A stretch of DNA of 11,766 bases from an uncultured Prevotella sp. (GTDB lineage: Bacteria; Bacteroidota; Bacteroidia; Bacteroidales; Bacteroidaceae): NCBI GenBank assembly GCA_900314365.1, contig OMVH01000213.1, positions 1 through 11,766 on the forward strand, given 5' to 3'. A program made the position numbers and the translations under genes. Each line of letters opens with the position of its first letter. Position 1 is the stretch's first letter. The notes beneath the pieces are model-generated. The model was not told where the DNA came from. It did not search any database and worked only from the letters and a program-made list of their open reading frames with translations. Of this stretch, positions 1-6,710 are shown piece after piece.

Positions 1-54
1 CAGAGCACGTGATTTGTAATCTCGGGGTCGTTGGTTCGAATCCGACAAGAGGCT
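1..54 (+). tRNA. tRNA-Thr (anticodon TGT), 3' part, cut by window start
   Basis: This is the 3' two thirds of a threonine tRNA. The anticodon TGT lies at 15-17 in the loop TTTGTAA. The T arm is gttgg (30-34) paired with ccgac (42-46) around ttcgaat. The acceptor 3' strand aagaggc (47-53) fits the GCCTCTT 5' end typical of Bacteroidota tRNA-Thr, and is followed by discriminator T54. No CCA is encoded. The 5' acceptor strand and most of the D arm lie outside the window. The anticodon stem carries one T-T mismatch as I align it. Confidence 0.95.
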
Positions 55-229
55 CTCCTTAAAGTCCGCAACCAAGGACATCTTTAGCATCACCATTTAT
101 TGCATCTACGAGACGGCACAGAGCTCTGCCGCCCGGCTTCGGCTGCTCTCTTTGGCACCCATGAGGGCGAAGTTTTCGAAAGCCGATAAAAAAAACGATT
201 TCATTGTGCCCTTTCTGCTCAAAATTGAC
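55..229. other. Intergenic spacer between tRNA-Thr and the DUF4199 gene
   Basis: I see no convincing gene here. There are short GC-rich self-complementary patches, such as the CAGAGCTCTG palindrome near 117-126 and gccg/cggc pairs near 129-144. None is followed by a clear T run that would make a confident tRNA terminator. An A-rich stretch at 187-196 precedes the promoter of the next gene. Confidence 0.5.
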
Positions 230-237
230 TAATTTTG
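230..237 (+). promoter_or_regulatory. -7 promoter box (TAATTTTG) of the DUF4199 gene
   Basis: TAATTTTG matches the Bacteroidota primary-sigma -7 consensus TAnnTTTG exactly and is followed by GCA, as at two other promoters here. Only 6 nt separate it from the ATG at 244, so the predicted transcript would be leaderless or nearly so. A good -33 TTTG box is not visible at 19-21 nt spacing; the closest is ATTG at 203-206, 23 nt upstream. Confidence 0.6.
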
Positions 238-243
238 CACAAT

Positions 244-777
244 ATGATCGACATAGTAGCTTTCAATCAGTTAAAGGCTTTTGCCCGTCAGGACGGCGCA
301 TTCATGTTCCTGCTTTGGCTTGTCAGTTTCGCCTGCTACATCTTTGCGCCAGAGTCACCCTTCGGCAGTCTCCTTGCCATAGCCACCCCCTTCTTTCTTG
401 GCTGGCGTCTTGTGAGCTTCCGCAACGAGGCCCTCGACGGAGTCATCTCCTTCAGGCGCGCCCTGGCCTACTGTCTCTACTGCTTCCTCTACGCATCGCT
501 GATATTCGCAGTGGCTCAATACATCTACTTCCGCTTCATTGACCACGGCGTCTTCCTCAGCAATCTGAACAACGCCATGCAGATAGTGGAGCCCGTCTAC
601 CGGCAGAATGGCATTGACACGACTCCCTTGCAGTCGGGCATCCAGGCCTTCACGGGATTGAAGCCACTCGAAGTAGCACTGCTCTTCATGATGCAGAATC
701 TCATCATTGGAGCCGTAGTGAGCCCACTCGTGGCCTTAGCCTGCCGACGGAAGTCAAGGAACAGTGACCCGCAGTGA
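244..777 (+). CDS. DUF4199 domain-containing membrane protein
   Basis: This is a 177-residue integral membrane protein of the DUF4199 type, a Bacteroidota family without known biochemical function. Hydrophobic segments suggest four membrane helices at about residues 18-35, 39-57, 72-96 and 143-167. A hydrophilic stretch lies between helices 3 and 4, and the C-terminus is basic and polar (ACRRKSRN). I chose the ATG at 244 over an in-frame TTG at 235 because the TTG lies inside the -7 promoter box. The gene sits 67 bp upstream of a DPM1-like glycosyltransferase, a neighbourhood I recall from other Bacteroidota. A helper or flippase-like role for the lipid-linked sugar is conceivable, but that is inference only. 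Family assignment rests on overall pattern and context, not on a diagnostic motif. Confidence 0.8.
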   Translation: MIDIVAFNQLKAFARQDGAFMFLLWLVSFACYIFAPESPFGSLLAIATPFFLGWRLVSFRNEALDGVISFRRALAYCLYCFLYASLIFAVAQYIYFRFIDHGVFLSNLNNAMQIVEPVYRQNGIDTTPLQSGIQAFTGLKPLEVALLFMMQNLIIGAVVSPLVALACRRKSRNSDPQ

Positions 778-804
778 GCAAAGAAAACAAAGAAAACTAA
801 CGAT

Positions 805-826
805 GCCCGACTGACCTAAGCCGGGC
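805..826 (+). other. Short hairpin between the DUF4199 and glycosyltransferase genes
   Basis: GCCCG (805-809) can pair with CGGGC (822-826) around a 12-nt loop. No T run follows; A-rich sequence leads into the next start codon. It is therefore unlikely to be an intrinsic terminator and is more likely an incidental or weak mRNA structure in a read-through operon. Confidence 0.25.
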
Positions 827-844
827 AAACATTAAAGAAAACAG

Positions 845-1807
845 ATGGACATATCAGTCGTTATACCTCTCTTCAACGAGGAAGAGTCGCTTCCCGAGCT
901 CCATGCCTGGATAAAGAGGGTCATGGAGGCCAACGGATTCAGCTATGAGATAATCTTTGTCAACGACGGGTCGACCGACCATTCCTGGGAGGTCATTGAG
1001 CGCCTGTCGCACGACAACCCTGAAGTGAAAGCCATAAAGTTCCGCCGCAACTACGGCAAGAGCCCCGCCCTCTATTGCGGATTCCGCCAGGCTCAGGGCG
1101 ATGTGGTCATCACCATGGATGCCGACCTTCAAGACTCTCCCGACGAGATTCCCGGACTCTACAACATGATTAAGAAAGACGGCTACGACCTCGTCTCAGG
1201 CTATAAGAAGAAGCGCTACGACCCACTGTCGAAGACCATTCCCACAAAGCTCTTCAACGCCACCGCCCGCAAAATTTCGGGCATTCACAACCTTCACGAC
1301 TTCAACTGCGGACTGAAAGCCTATCGCAAAGAAGTGGTGAAGAACATCGAGGTCTATGGCGAAATGCACCGTTACATTCCCTATTTGGCCAAGAATGCGG
1401 GGTTCGACAAGATTGGCGAAAAGGTGGTCCACCACCATGCACGCAAATACGGCCACTCCAAATTCGGTATCAACCGCTTCTTCAACGGCTACCTCGACCT
1501 GCTCACACTGTGGTTTCTCACCAATTTCGGCAAGAAGCCCATGCACGTCTTTGGCTTCATAGGCTCCATGGTGTTCCTCATCGGATTCATCGCCCTCTGC
1601 TGGCTCGGTATCGAAAAATGCATCAACCTGGCCAATGGCATCTACGGCGACCTGCTCTCCGACCACGCATCATTCTTCATTGCTCTCACGGCTATCCTCT
1701 TAGGCTCGCAATTCTTCCTGGCCGGATTCATCGGCGACCTTGTGAGCCGCGCCAACCCAGGACGCAATGACTATCAGATAGAAAAAGAACTGCGATGCGA
1801 CGAATAA
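845..1807 (+). CDS. DPM1/GtrB-like family 2 glycosyltransferase
   Basis: This 320-residue protein is predicted to transfer a sugar from a nucleotide-sugar to polyprenyl phosphate at the inner face of the cytoplasmic membrane, supplying a lipid-linked sugar donor. The N-terminal GT-A domain starts with the nucleotide-binding strand SVVIPLFNEEESL (residues 4-16). It continues with VNDGSTD (39-45) and the metal-binding DxD motif inside DADLQD (92-97). The HHHARKYGHSKF segment is typical of polyprenyl-phosphate glycosyltransferases. Two C-terminal membrane helices lie at about 235-257 and 276-298, as in GtrB/DPMS-type enzymes. The A-rich AAAGAAAACAG before the ATG at 845 is a normal Bacteroidota start context. 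Its last 13 nt overlap the next gene. The exact sugar cannot be read from the sequence. Confidence 0.92.
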   Translation: MDISVVIPLFNEEESLPELHAWIKRVMEANGFSYEIIFVNDGSTDHSWEVIERLSHDNPEVKAIKFRRNYGKSPALYCGFRQAQGDVVITMDADLQDSPDEIPGLYNMIKKDGYDLVSGYKKKRYDPLSKTIPTKLFNATARKISGIHNLHDFNCGLKAYRKEVVKNIEVYGEMHRYIPYLAKNAGFDKIGEKVVHHHARKYGHSKFGINRFFNGYLDLLTLWFLTNFGKKPMHVFGFIGSMVFLIGFIALCWLGIEKCINLANGIYGDLLSDHASFFIALTAILLGSQFFLAGFIGDLVSRANPGRNDYQIEKELRCDE

Positions 1808-2265
1808 CCCTGCCGGCTCTGTTGCTGCTCCTTCTGCTGGCAGCATGCAGCACGCTCGACTGCCCGATGAACAATCAGGTGGCGCTCAAATGCAGACTGG
1901 CTGCAAACAGCGACACACTCACAGTCTCCACCAACCGCCACGACGGCAACGACACAGTGCTCGTCAACCGGCTTGTGGGCATTGACAGTCTGCAACTGCC
2001 CCTGAGCTACACCGCGACAACGGACACCTTCTTCTTCGAACTGACCGATACCACCGGTACAAGCGTCATCGATACAGTCAGCGTGGCTAAAACCAACGAG
2101 CAACATTTTGAGTCGGTCGACTGCAGTGCCTCCGTCTTCCATCACATCGAGTCGGTGACCACGACCCACTACGCCATCGACTCCATAAGAATCAATAACC
2201 GACAGGTGAACTATGACACGTCGAGAGCCCACTTTACCATCTATTTCAAGGCGAGCAGCCATTAG
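1795..2265 (+). CDS. DUF6452 family lipoprotein
   Basis: This is a 156-residue predicted lipoprotein of unknown function. The signal peptide has basic RR, seven consecutive Leu and a lipobox LAAC, with the acylated cysteine at residue 18. The residues after it (STLDC) contain no obvious acidic surface-export signal of the Bacteroidota type, so a periplasm-facing location is more likely. The DUF6452 pattern is visible as an early Cys-Pro plus Asn pair (CPMNN, 23-27). Near the end come DTVSV, a Cys, then HYAIDSIRINN and a final IYF, which suggest a small beta-sandwich. The start at 1795 overlaps the glycosyltransferase by 13 nt, and the end overlaps the DUF6048 gene by 53 nt. The pairing with DUF6048 is recurrent in Bacteroidota as I recall it, suggesting the two act together in the envelope. 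Confidence 0.82.
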   Translation: MRRITLPALLLLLLLAACSTLDCPMNNQVALKCRLAANSDTLTVSTNRHDGNDTVLVNRLVGIDSLQLPLSYTATTDTFFFELTDTTGTSVIDTVSVAKTNEQHFESVDCSASVFHHIESVTTTHYAIDSIRINNRQVNYDTSRAHFTIYFKASSH

Positions 2266-2914
2266 CCTGCTGGTGCTTGCATTCGGTCTGCTGCCGGCAA
2301 ACGCCCAAGGGCCAAAGCGCATCACGACGGAGCAGCCCGACAGTGTGCCCCTCTTCAGGTCGGTCAGCGTCAGCTTCGACCTTCTCGGAGCCGGCGAGCT
2401 GATACTCGGCGATTACGGGCAGATTGAGGCAGCTCTGAAGGTGAATCTGCGCGACAAATACTTCCCTACCCTCGAATTAGGCTATGGAAAAGCTGACAAG
2501 GAAGACCCGACCACAAACGTGAGCTACTGCACGAAAGCTCCCTACGGGCGCATAGGCATCGACTTCAATATGCTCAAGAACAAGCACGACGACTACCGGC
2601 TCTACACCGGTGTACGCTATGGCTTCACCTCGTTCAAATATGATGTCAGCGCTCCAGGCGTCGTTGACCCAGTATGGGGAGGCACCACCGACCTTAAGAC
2701 AGAGGACGTGAGTGCCACCTGCCATTGGCTTGAAGCTCTCGTGGGTATCGACGCCAAGATATGGGGCCCCGTGCACTTAGGATGGAGCATACGCTACAAA
2801 CGACGCATCCACCACACGGAGGGCGACGTGGGTGAACCTTGGTACACTCCCGGCTTCGGACGTAAGGCCACCTCGCGCATCGGCGGCTCATTCAACTTCA
2901 CTATCGAAATCTGA
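2213..2914 (+). CDS. DUF6048 family exported protein, probable outer-membrane beta-barrel
   Basis: This is a 233-residue exported protein of unknown function. An n-region with arginines is followed by the hydrophobic core AISLLVLAFGLLP and a likely signal peptidase I site after ANA (residue 31). The mature part shows alternating polar/aromatic strands, for example YFPTLELGYGKA, YGRIGIDFN, YRLYTGVRYGF and VHLGWSIRYKRRIH. It ends in SFNFTIEI, as in small outer-membrane barrels. The ATG at 2213 gives a 53-nt overlap with the DUF6452 gene. Later in-frame start candidates (CTG or GTG near 2270) would cut into the signal peptide, so the long overlap seems real. The ApbE start follows the stop by 10 nt. 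The family name is from recalled sequence pattern; no ligand or enzyme motif is visible. Confidence 0.8.
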   Translation: MTRREPTLPSISRRAAISLLVLAFGLLPANAQGPKRITTEQPDSVPLFRSVSVSFDLLGAGELILGDYGQIEAALKVNLRDKYFPTLELGYGKADKEDPTTNVSYCTKAPYGRIGIDFNMLKNKHDDYRLYTGVRYGFTSFKYDVSAPGVVDPVWGGTTDLKTEDVSATCHWLEALVGIDAKIWGPVHLGWSIRYKRRIHHTEGDVGEPWYTPGFGRKATSRIGGSFNFTIEI

Positions 2915-2924
2915 CACGTTTCAT

Positions 2925-3950
2925 ATGGAATCCTCACGCAAGAAACAATGGTGGTGGCAGCTGCCTCTGCTCGTGCTGCTCATCGTCGGAACTGTGATTA
3001 TCATCCGCACCCAGCGCAACACACCCTACCAGCACGACGAGGGCTTTATCTTCGGAACCCTTTATCACATCACTTATCAGTACGACAGCGATCTCGACTC
3101 TGCCATAGTGGCAGAACTCAAAAAGGTGGATGCATCGCTCTCGATGTTCAACAAAAAATCCATCATTGCCCGCATCAACAACGGCGAGGACGTAGCTACG
3201 GACGACATGTTCGAAAATGTGTTCGCCCTCGCAGAGAAAGTTTCTGCCGACACCGAAGGCGCTTTCGACATCACGGTGGCCCCACTGGTCAACGCATGGG
3301 GCTTTGGCTTCAAGTCGGGAGCTATGCCTTCGGAGACCACTGTCGACAGTCTGCGCAAACATGTAGGCTACAGGAAAGTGAGTCTGCGCAAGCATCATGT
3401 TGTGAAGACCGACAAGAACGTCACGCTCGACTGTTCGGCCATAGCAAAGGGCTACGGCTGCGATGTGGTGGCAGCATTACTGCGCAGCAAGGGCATCAGC
3501 AACTTCATGGTGGAAATAGGTGGCGAGGTGGTGACAAGCGGTATCAGCGAGAAACGCGTTCCATGGAAGATTGGTGTGACAAAGCCCACCGACGACCCAA
3601 CTCAACAGGACACTGAGATACAGACGGTGCTCAACGTCACCGACAAGTCGATGGCTACAAGCGGCAACTACCGGAAGTTCTATTATAAGAACGGTCGCAA
3701 GTATGCCCACACCATTGATCCCAAGACGGGTCGGCCCGTGCAGCACAGCCTTCTCTCGTCAACAGTGTTTGCTCCTACTTGCGCCATGGCCGATGCCTAT
3801 GCCACAGCCTTCATGGTGATGGGAGTAGAAAAGGCACAGAAGGTTCTAGCCCGTCACGACGACTTGCAGGCCTACTTCATCTACACCGACCACAAGGGAG
3901 CCATGAAGGTGTGGTTCTCGCCTGAGCTGCGTTCCAAGATTATCGAATAA
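2925..3950 (+). CDS. apbE: FAD:protein FMN transferase (ApbE), membrane-anchored
   Basis: ApbE splits FAD and attaches FMN covalently to a Ser/Thr of periplasmic targets such as the Na+-NQR and Rnf subunits. The 341-residue product has an N-terminal membrane helix (about 13-27) behind a basic, tryptophan-rich start (KKQWWW). It has no lipobox cysteine, so it is probably anchored by an uncleaved helix facing the periplasm. Family landmarks in order: GTLYHITY (44-51), FDITVAPLVNAWGF (114-127), DCSAIAKGYGCD (169-180), EIGGEV (197-202), MATSGNYRKF (243-252), HTIDPKTGRP (262-271) and the Mg-binding segment ADAYAT with D290 and T294. I chose the ATG at 2925 because upstream in-frame codons run back inside the DUF6048 gene and add no family sequence. 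No flavinylation target gene is in the window. Confidence 0.94.
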   Translation: MESSRKKQWWWQLPLLVLLIVGTVIIIRTQRNTPYQHDEGFIFGTLYHITYQYDSDLDSAIVAELKKVDASLSMFNKKSIIARINNGEDVATDDMFENVFALAEKVSADTEGAFDITVAPLVNAWGFGFKSGAMPSETTVDSLRKHVGYRKVSLRKHHVVKTDKNVTLDCSAIAKGYGCDVVAALLRSKGISNFMVEIGGEVVTSGISEKRVPWKIGVTKPTDDPTQQDTEIQTVLNVTDKSMATSGNYRKFYYKNGRKYAHTIDPKTGRPVQHSLLSSTVFAPTCAMADAYATAFMVMGVEKAQKVLARHDDLQAYFIYTDHKGAMKVWFSPELRSKIIE

Positions 3951-3960
3951 GCAAGCAATA

Positions 3961-4671
3961 GTGAACCCAAGCACCGACTTCCAGTTCAGCCGTGTCCTGC
4001 GGCAACAGCCTCTGTTCCAAGGTATGGCCGTGGACGATTTAGTCGAGATCTTAGGACACATGCCACTCGGCTTCCACAAGTTCGAGGAAGGTGAAGTAGT
4101 CGTCCGCGCCTTCAGTCCCTGTACGCAACTCCTTTTCATTACCGACGGGGCAGTCAGCGTGACCACAGAACCCGCAAGCCGCCACTACAGCATAGAAGAA
4201 AACTTTGAAGCTCCTTATCTGCCTGAGCCCGAAAGGGTTTTCGGTCTCCATCAGCATTTCACGCGGACGGTTACAGCCTCATCCTCCTGCAACTGCATCA
4301 GCATCAGCAAGGAGAACGCCATGCAACTCCTCAGCCGATTTTCTATCTTCCGCATCAATCTCCTCAACATCCTCTCCACGCAAAGCCAGCGACTGCAACA
4401 GCGTATCTATATGCCACAGGGACAGACACTCAGCCAAAGGCTCGCCAACTTTTTGGCCGGCCGTTGTATCCGCGCTTCTGGGACGAAGGTGTTTCACACA
4501 AAAATGAGATTACTGTCCATGGAACTTTCGGCCGACCGCCGGGTCATCTCAGCCGTCCTTCATAACTGGGCTGACGCCGGCCTCATTACGATGTCAAGAG
4601 GATGCATCAAGGTTGAAGCGATGGAACGGCTCATTCAGGAAGCTGAACCGGAGTTGCTGCCAACTCAATGA
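3961..4671 (+). CDS. Crp/Fnr-family transcriptional regulator
   Basis: This is a 236-residue regulator with an N-terminal cyclic-nucleotide-type beta-barrel (about 10-120), a long dimer helix, and a C-terminal winged helix-turn-helix (about 156-225: TLSQRLANFL, then MELSADRRVISAVLHNWADAGLI). The segment FTRTVTASSSCNCISIS aligns with the RSAT-type pocket strand of Crp. The usual Gly-Glu ligand motif is not evident (PYLPEPERVFGL instead), and there is no N-terminal Fnr-type cysteine cluster. A cAMP or oxygen-sensing role is therefore not supported; the ligand is unknown. The start is GTG at 3961, 10 nt after apbE. The first ATG (4024) would delete the conserved PLFQG segment. It is probably co-transcribed with the preceding envelope genes and may regulate them, which is inference. 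Confidence 0.88.
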   Translation: MNPSTDFQFSRVLRQQPLFQGMAVDDLVEILGHMPLGFHKFEEGEVVVRAFSPCTQLLFITDGAVSVTTEPASRHYSIEENFEAPYLPEPERVFGLHQHFTRTVTASSSCNCISISKENAMQLLSRFSIFRINLLNILSTQSQRLQQRIYMPQGQTLSQRLANFLAGRCIRASGTKVFHTKMRLLSMELSADRRVISAVLHNWADAGLITMSRGCIKVEAMERLIQEAEPELLPTQ

Positions 4672-4684
4672 CAGCCTGACATAC

Positions 4685-4726
4685 AAAAAGGCCCGATAGC
4701 AATCTCCCTTGCTACCGGGCCTTTAT
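4685..4726. terminator. Bidirectional rho-independent terminator
   Basis: A 16-bp stem (4687-4702 with 4709-4724) has one A-C mismatch and a 6-nt loop, tctccc. On the plus strand the stem ends in TTT followed by ATCTTG. On the minus strand the five A at 4685-4689 give a U run. It lies between the convergent Crp/Fnr and enolase genes and should end both transcripts. Confidence 0.93.
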
Positions 4727-4745
4727 CTTGTTGATGACAGAGAAA

Positions 4746-6068
4746 TTATTCTCTCGTAATCTTGTTGTAGCCGTAGACAGCAGCACTGCCGAGCTCCTCC
4801 TCTATGCGGATGAGCTGGTTGTACTTAGCCATACGGTCAGTACGACTCATGGAGCCAGTCTTAATCTGTCCACTGTTGGTAGCGACAGCTATATCAGCAA
4901 TCGTGGTGTCCTCCGTCTCGCCTGACCGGTGAGAGGTCACAGTGTTGTAACCGTGGCGATGAGCCATCTCAATAGCCTCAAGGGTCTCTGTGAGCGTGCC
5001 AATCTGGTTGACCTTGATAAGAATAGCGTTAGCAGCACCTAAGCGGATACCTTTCTCAAGGAACTTCGTATTTGTGACGAAGAGGTCGTCGCCCACCAAC
5101 TGGCAGTGGTCACCGAGGGCCTTAGTCATCTTCTGCCATCCTTCCCAGTCTTCCTCATCGAGGCCGTCCTCAATGGAGTCGATAGGATACTTCTGGATAA
5201 GCGACTCGAGATAAGCAATCTGCTCGTCATCGGAGAGCACCTTTCCATTGGGATCCTTGGGCATTCCGTTGGACAGCTGCTTGTAATTGTAGTAGTACTT
5301 GCCGTCCTTCTTCTCAGCAAACTCACTGGCAGCACAGTCCATAGCGATTCGTATGTCCTTGCCCGGCTCGTAGCCAGCATCCTTCGTTGCCTGTACTATA
5401 CTCTCAAGGGCGTCCTCGATACCATTGAGCTTCGGGGCGAAACCACCCTCATCGCCCACTGCTGTCGACAGACCACGCTTCTTGAGAAGCTTCTGCAGGG
5501 CATGGAAAACTTCCGCTCCCATACGGATAGCCTCGCGCTCGCTCTTGGCTCCAACGGGACGAATCATGAACTCCTGGAAAGCTATAGGAGCGTCACTGTG
5601 TGCACCACCGTTGATGATATTCATCATAGGCACAGGCAGCACATAAGTGTTTGCCCCACCGATATAACGGTAGAGCGGCATGTCAAGAGCCTTCGCAGCT
5701 GTATGAGCCACAGCCAAGCTGACACCTAAGATGGCGTTAGCACCGAGCTTGCTCTTTGTAGGCGTTCCGTCGAGAGCCAGCATCTTCTCGTCGATGGCGC
5801 GCTGCAGCAGTACGTTCTCACCTTTCAATGCAGGAGCTATGATGTTGTTGACATTGTCCACTGCCTTGAGGACTCCCTTGCCACCAAAGCGCTGTTTGTC
5901 GCCGTCGCGAAGCTCGAGAGCCTCATTCTCACCGGTAGAGGCACCAGAGGGAACACTTGCACGTCCCATGACGCCATTCTCCAATGTCACTTCTACTTCA
6001 ACTGTAGGATTGCCACGCGAGTCAAGAATCTCGCGTGCATGAATGTTTTCAATCTTTAATACCTTCAT
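4746..6068 (-). CDS. eno: Enolase (phosphopyruvate hydratase)
   Basis: Enolase interconverts 2-phosphoglycerate and phosphoenolpyruvate in glycolysis, in the cytoplasm. The 440-residue product is slightly longer than the usual roughly 430. The active-site set is complete: the mobile loop SGAST (41-45), H157, catalytic E207 in GDEGGFAP, metal ligands D244, E300 and D327, catalytic K352 in ILIKVNQIG, and the SHRSGETEDT loop. I start it at the ATG at 6068 (MKVLKIENIHARE). The reading frame stays open to a TTG at 6098, but that would add ten Asn/Ile-rich residues with no family counterpart and would overlap the predicted promoter. It is transcribed alone from its own promoter and ends at the shared bidirectional terminator. 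Confidence 0.98.
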   Translation of the reverse strand: MKVLKIENIHAREILDSRGNPTVEVEVTLENGVMGRASVPSGASTGENEALELRDGDKQRFGGKGVLKAVDNVNNIIAPALKGENVLLQRAIDEKMLALDGTPTKSKLGANAILGVSLAVAHTAAKALDMPLYRYIGGANTYVLPVPMMNIINGGAHSDAPIAFQEFMIRPVGAKSEREAIRMGAEVFHALQKLLKKRGLSTAVGDEGGFAPKLNGIEDALESIVQATKDAGYEPGKDIRIAMDCAASEFAEKKDGKYYYNYKQLSNGMPKDPNGKVLSDDEQIAYLESLIQKYPIDSIEDGLDEEDWEGWQKMTKALGDHCQLVGDDLFVTNTKFLEKGIRLGAANAILIKVNQIGTLTETLEAIEMAHRHGYNTVTSHRSGETEDTTIADIAVATNSGQIKTGSMSRTDRMAKYNQLIRIEEELGSAAVYGYNKITRE

Positions 6069-6082
6069 ATTCTTATTAATGT

Positions 6083-6113
6083 CAATATTAATATTCAACT
6101 ATATAACAGCAAA
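6083..6113 (-). promoter_or_regulatory. Predicted eno promoter
   Basis: Reading the minus strand, TTTG (6113 to 6110) is followed after 19 nt by TAATATTG (6090 to 6083). This fits the Bacteroidota TTTG-N19..21-TAnnTTTG consensus with one mismatch. Transcription would start near 6077, giving a leader of roughly 10 nt before the ATG at 6068. A second, weaker -7-like TATAGTTG sits at 6096-6103 but lacks a -33 partner. Confidence 0.5.
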
Positions 6114-6135
6114 CGGTGTACCATTGGCACACCGT
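6113..6135. promoter_or_regulatory. Inverted repeat abutting the eno promoter (operator or terminator)
   Basis: ACGGTGTACC (6113-6122) and GGCACACCGT (6126-6135) form a 10-bp stem with one mismatch around a 3-nt loop. On the minus strand it follows the cyclo-ligase stop by 26 nt and is followed by TTTGCTGTTATA. It could therefore be a weak terminator for that operon. It also touches the eno -33 box by one base, so an operator is equally possible. Confidence 0.45.
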
Positions 6136-6161
6136 CCCGACTTAATAAGAATTAAAAAAAG

Positions 6162-6710
6162 TCAGAAAATCACTTCGTCCATTCTCACATCATGTTCCGT
6201 AGAGGGTACAAGGGGAACCATTTGGAAATCGAAGCAGAGGCCTATCTTCCACGCATTCCGAAGATTGGGAAGCATACGGTCGTAGTAACCTTTACCGCGC
6301 CCCAGTCTCGCCCCTCTGGCATCGAAACTCAAGCCTGGCACCACTGCCACATCGATGGCATCAAAATCCGTAAATGGCTCACCCACAGGCTCACTGATAC
6401 CAAGTGCCCCCTTTTGCAGAACTTTACCAGGACAAACCTCGCGCAATTCCATTACTCCGTCGCCAATAACAGCCGGCAGCAACACCCGTTTACCCTCATC
6501 TAAGAAGGACGAAATAGCGGGAGCCGTGTCAACTTCGTCAGGCAACGAAGCGTAGATAAACACAGTATGTGCCATTTTGACATGCCTGTTGCCAAGCAGC
6601 TTCTGAGTAAGAGGCTGCGAGCGACGGCGCAATTCCTCAGCCCCGAACTGTCTTTTGGCTGTTCTTATCGCTTTCCGCAATGAGGCTTTCTCCGAAAGAA
6701 ATGGTTGCAT
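6162..6710 (-). CDS. 5-formyltetrahydrofolate cyclo-ligase
   Basis: This enzyme (MTHFS, YgfA/FAU1 family) uses ATP to convert 5-formyl-THF to 5,10-methenyl-THF, returning storage folate to the one-carbon pool. The 182-residue product shows LRKAIRTAKRQF near the N-terminus, EVDTAP, a VVPGLSFD segment and the phosphate-binding GARLGRGKGYYDR. It ends with EHDVRMDEVIF, all typical of the family and of normal length. I prefer the ATG at 6710 (MQPFLSEK) over an in-frame GTG at 6728, which adds six residues without family support. Its first 74 nt overlap the annotated 3' end of the S41 protease gene in another frame, which is unusually long (see findings). It is the last gene of the dCMP deaminase - protease - cyclo-ligase run. 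Confidence 0.93.
   Translation of the reverse strand: MQPFLSEKASLRKAIRTAKRQFGAEELRRRSQPLTQKLLGNRHVKMAHTVFIYASLPDEVDTAPAISSFLDEGKRVLLPAVIGDGVMELREVCPGKVLQKGALGISEPVGEPFTDFDAIDVAVVPGLSFDARGARLGRGKGYYDRMLPNLRNAWKIGLCFDFQMVPLVPSTEHDVRMDEVIF

Noticed and set aside
55..85. Possible terminator hairpin (gtcc/ggac) just after the tRNA
   Set aside because: It has only a 4-bp stem and no clean T run directly after it.
2832..2924. Extended N-terminus of ApbE starting inside the DUF6048 gene
   Set aside because: It would put 31 polar residues before the membrane anchor and needs an 83-nt overlap; the ATG at 2925 is a normal start 10 nt after the previous stop.
5106..5729. A 207-codon open frame antisense to eno
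   Set aside because: It lies wholly inside the intact, highly conserved enolase gene and shows no protein family features.
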